Shown: piece by piece, positions 62,430 through 64,000 of the stretch
How positions within the stretch are numbered: position 1 is the first letter of the stretch
Layout of the letters: every line of letters begins with the position of its first letter
Assembly (NCBI RefSeq): GCF_001425025.1
Contig: NZ_LMDE01000012.1
Span: forward strand, 186,101 to 250,100
Direction of reading: 5' to 3'
Source: Nocardioides sp. Root122
GTDB taxonomy: Bacteria > Actinomycetota > Actinomycetes > Propionibacteriales > Nocardioidaceae
Length of the DNA: 64,000 nt
The notes under the pieces: model-generated
The model's input: the letters and a program-made list of their open reading frames with translations, nothing else
Databases searched by the model: none
Told to the model about the DNA's origin: nothing
Made by a program: the position numbers and the translations under genes

Positions 62430-64000
62430 TCGAGCTGCGCGGGATCGGCTTCCGCTACGACCGCCACCAGGTGCTCCGCGACGTGGACCTGACGCTCGAG
62501 GAGGGTGAGCTGGTCCTGGTCTCCGGGCGCACCGGCGTCGGCAAGTCGACGCTCCTCGGCGTGGTCACCGGCCTGGTGCCGCGCTTCACCGGGGGAGTCC
62601 TCACCGGCGACGTCCTCCTCGACGGCGCCAGCATCGTCGACCAGCCACCCCGGGAGCGGGCGCACCTCGTCGGCTACGTCGGCCAGGACCCGCTGGCCGG
62701 GTTCGTGACCGACACCGTCGAGGAGGAGCTCGCCTACGGCATGGAGCAGCTCGGGATCGCGCCGGAGACCATGCGCCGCCGGGTGGAGGAGACCCTCGAC
62801 CTGCTCGGCATCGCCGACCTGCGGGCGCGCGACCTGCGGACCCTGTCCGGGGGCCAGCAGCAGCGCGTCGCCATCGGGTCGGTCCTCACCACGCACCCGC
62901 GGGTGCTGGTGCTCGACGAGCCGACCTCGGCGCTCGACCCGAACGCGGCCGAGGACGTGCTGGCCACGATCACCCGCCTCGTCCACGACCTCGGCCTCAC
63001 GGTGCTGCTCGCGGAGCACCGGCTCGAGCGCGTGGTGCCGTTCGCCGACCGGATCTGCCTGGTCACCGGCGACGGCGGCATCCGCGTGGACCGTCCCGAG
63101 GCGGTGCTCGCCGACTCGCCGGTCGCCCCGCCGCTCGTCGAGCTCGGCCGGCTCGCCGGCTGGGACCCGCTGCCGCTCACGGTCCGCGACGCCCGGCGGC
63201 ACGCCCGGTCGCTGCCCGGGCTGACCCCGCCGGCGCAGCCGCCCGCCGCCGAGCAGGCCGCCGTCCTCACCGGGCGGGGGATCACCGTCGTCCACGGCGC
63301 GACCGTCGCCGTCCGCGAGGTCGACCTGACGCTCGCCGCGGGACGCGTCACGGTGCTGATGGGCCGCAACGGCTCCGGCAAGTCGAGCCTGATCTGGGCG
63401 CTCCAGGGCTCCGGGCGGCGACGCTCCGGCTCGCTCGCCGTGCGAGGCGACGACCCGGCCACGCTGACGCCCGCCCAACGGCGTACGCACGTCGGGCTGG
63501 TGCCGCAGACCGCCGCAGACCTGCTCTACCTCGAGACCGTCTCCGACGAGTGCGCCGCTGCCGACAGCGGCGCCGATGCGCACCGGGGAACCTGCCGCGA
63601 CCTGCTCGACCGGCTCGTGCCCGGGATCGACGGCACCACCCACCCCCGCGACCTCTCCGAGGGCCAGCGGCTCGCACTGGCGCTGGCGATCGTGCTGACG
63701 GCTCGGCCTCCCGTCGTCCTCCTCGACGAGCCGACCCGCGGGCTCGACTACGCCGGCAAGGGCGAGCTGGCCCGCATCGTCGCCGACCTCGCCGCCGAGG
63801 GGCACGCGGTCCTGCTGGCCACCCACGACGTCGAGTTCGCCGCGCACGTCGCCGACGAGGTCGTCGTGATGGCCGAGGGCGAGGTCGTCTCGAGCGGGCC
63901 GCCGCGCCGGGTGCTCGCCGAGTCGCCGTCGTTCGCCCCGCAGGTCACCAAGGTCCTCGGGCCGCCGTGGCTCGTGGTCGAGGAAGTGGCCGAGGCCTTG
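62426..64000 (+). CDS. ecfA: ECF transporter double ATPase (fused A and A' domains; 3' end outside window)
   Basis: At least 525 aa; ATG overlaps the T-component stop and the frame is still open at the window edge. Domain 1: Walker A GRTGVGKST, Q-loop VGQDPLAGFV, signature LSGGQQQRVAIG, Walker B VLVLDEPTSALD, H-loop LLAEHR. Domain 2: Walker A GRNGSGKSS, VPQTAADLLY, a degenerate signature LSEGQRLALALAI, Walker B VVLLDEPTRGLD, ATHD. Both sites look active. The EcfA-EcfA' fusion is common in actinobacteria. Confidence 0.93.
   Translation, partial: MIELRGIGFRYDRHQVLRDVDLTLEEGELVLVSGRTGVGKSTLLGVVTGLVPRFTGGVLTGDVLLDGASIVDQPPRERAHLVGYVGQDPLAGFVTDTVEEELAYGMEQLGIAPETMRRRVEETLDLLGIADLRARDLRTLSGGQQQRVAIGSVLTTHPRVLVLDEPTSALDPNAAEDVLATITRLVHDLGLTVLLAEHRLERVVPFADRICLVTGDGGIRVDRPEAVLADSPVAPPLVELGRLAGWDPLPLTVRDARRHARSLPGLTPPAQPPAAEQAAVLTGRGITVVHGATVAVREVDLTLAAGRVTVLMGRNGSGKSSLIWALQGSGRRRSGSLAVRGDDPATLTPAQRRTHVGLVPQTAADLLYLETVSDECAAADSGADAHRGTCRDLLDRLVPGIDGTTHPRDLSEGQRLALALAIVLTARPPVVLLDEPTRGLDYAGKGELARIVADLAAEGHAVLLATHDVEFAAHVADEVVVMAEGEVVSSGPPRRVLAESPSFAPQVTKVLGPPWLVVEEVAEAL

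Overview
The window is a contiguous piece of a high-GC actinobacterial chromosome. It most resembles Nocardioides or a close relative, judged from gene order and base composition; no rRNA or tRNA is present to prove it. Genes use ATG and GTG starts, overlap heavily by ATGA/GTGA/TGATG, and end in GC-rich hairpins. No rRNA, tRNA, CRISPR, transposase or phage gene was found. Most long reading frames opposite or inside the listed genes are GC-skew shadows and are left out.

Layout. (1) 1-8.6 kb: the end of an 11-residue-repeat coiled-coil protein, a tiny membrane ORF, valS (minus strand), a GNAT enzyme, a secreted protein, then folC-DUF4233-ndk and a convergent DUF937 gene. (2) 8.7-14.6 kb: the elongation module mreB-mreC-mreD-PBP2-rodA. 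(3) 14.7-28.4 kb: a TIGR03960-type radical SAM gene and its usual partner (DUF2344/TIGR03936), separated by about 11 kb of cell-surface glycan genes: five glycosyltransferases, one methyltransferase-glycosyltransferase fusion, an acyltransferase, a flippase-like protein, DUF2304 and a large membrane protein. (4) 28.4-35.9 kb: rne, rplU, rpmA, obgE, proB. (5) 35.9-45.6 kb: a MazG-like protein, a nucleotidyltransferase-fold protein, cysteine desulfurase-mnmA-MetE-like, a hydrolase, an MFS exporter with its TetR regulator and operator-like sites, and ligA. (6) 45.7-53.1 kb: a secreted RTX-repeat protein, a histidine kinase/response regulator pair, and three envelope genes on the minus strand (LCP, lipoprotein, DMFase-like lipoprotein). 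(7) 53.3-56.6 kb: gatC-gatA-gatB for tRNA-dependent amidation. (8) 56.8-64 kb: a secreted alpha-toroid protein, then a cobalamin riboswitch followed by a second alpha-toroid protein, a membrane-anchored DUF4430 protein, an ECF transporter T subunit and a double ATPase that runs off the right edge.

The most interesting part is the last. The riboswitch places the downstream operon under B12 control. The operon encodes the two folds that make up animal intrinsic factor/transcobalamin (alpha/alpha barrel and DUF4430-like beta domain) as two separate exported proteins, next to an ECF energising module. I read this as a candidate surface-capture system for cobalamin. The specificity (S) component is not visible and may lie beyond the window.

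A second genome-wide theme is leaderless transcription. At least 13 genes carry a TANNNT -10 element ending only 6-9 nt before the start codon, often with no Shine-Dalgarno sequence.
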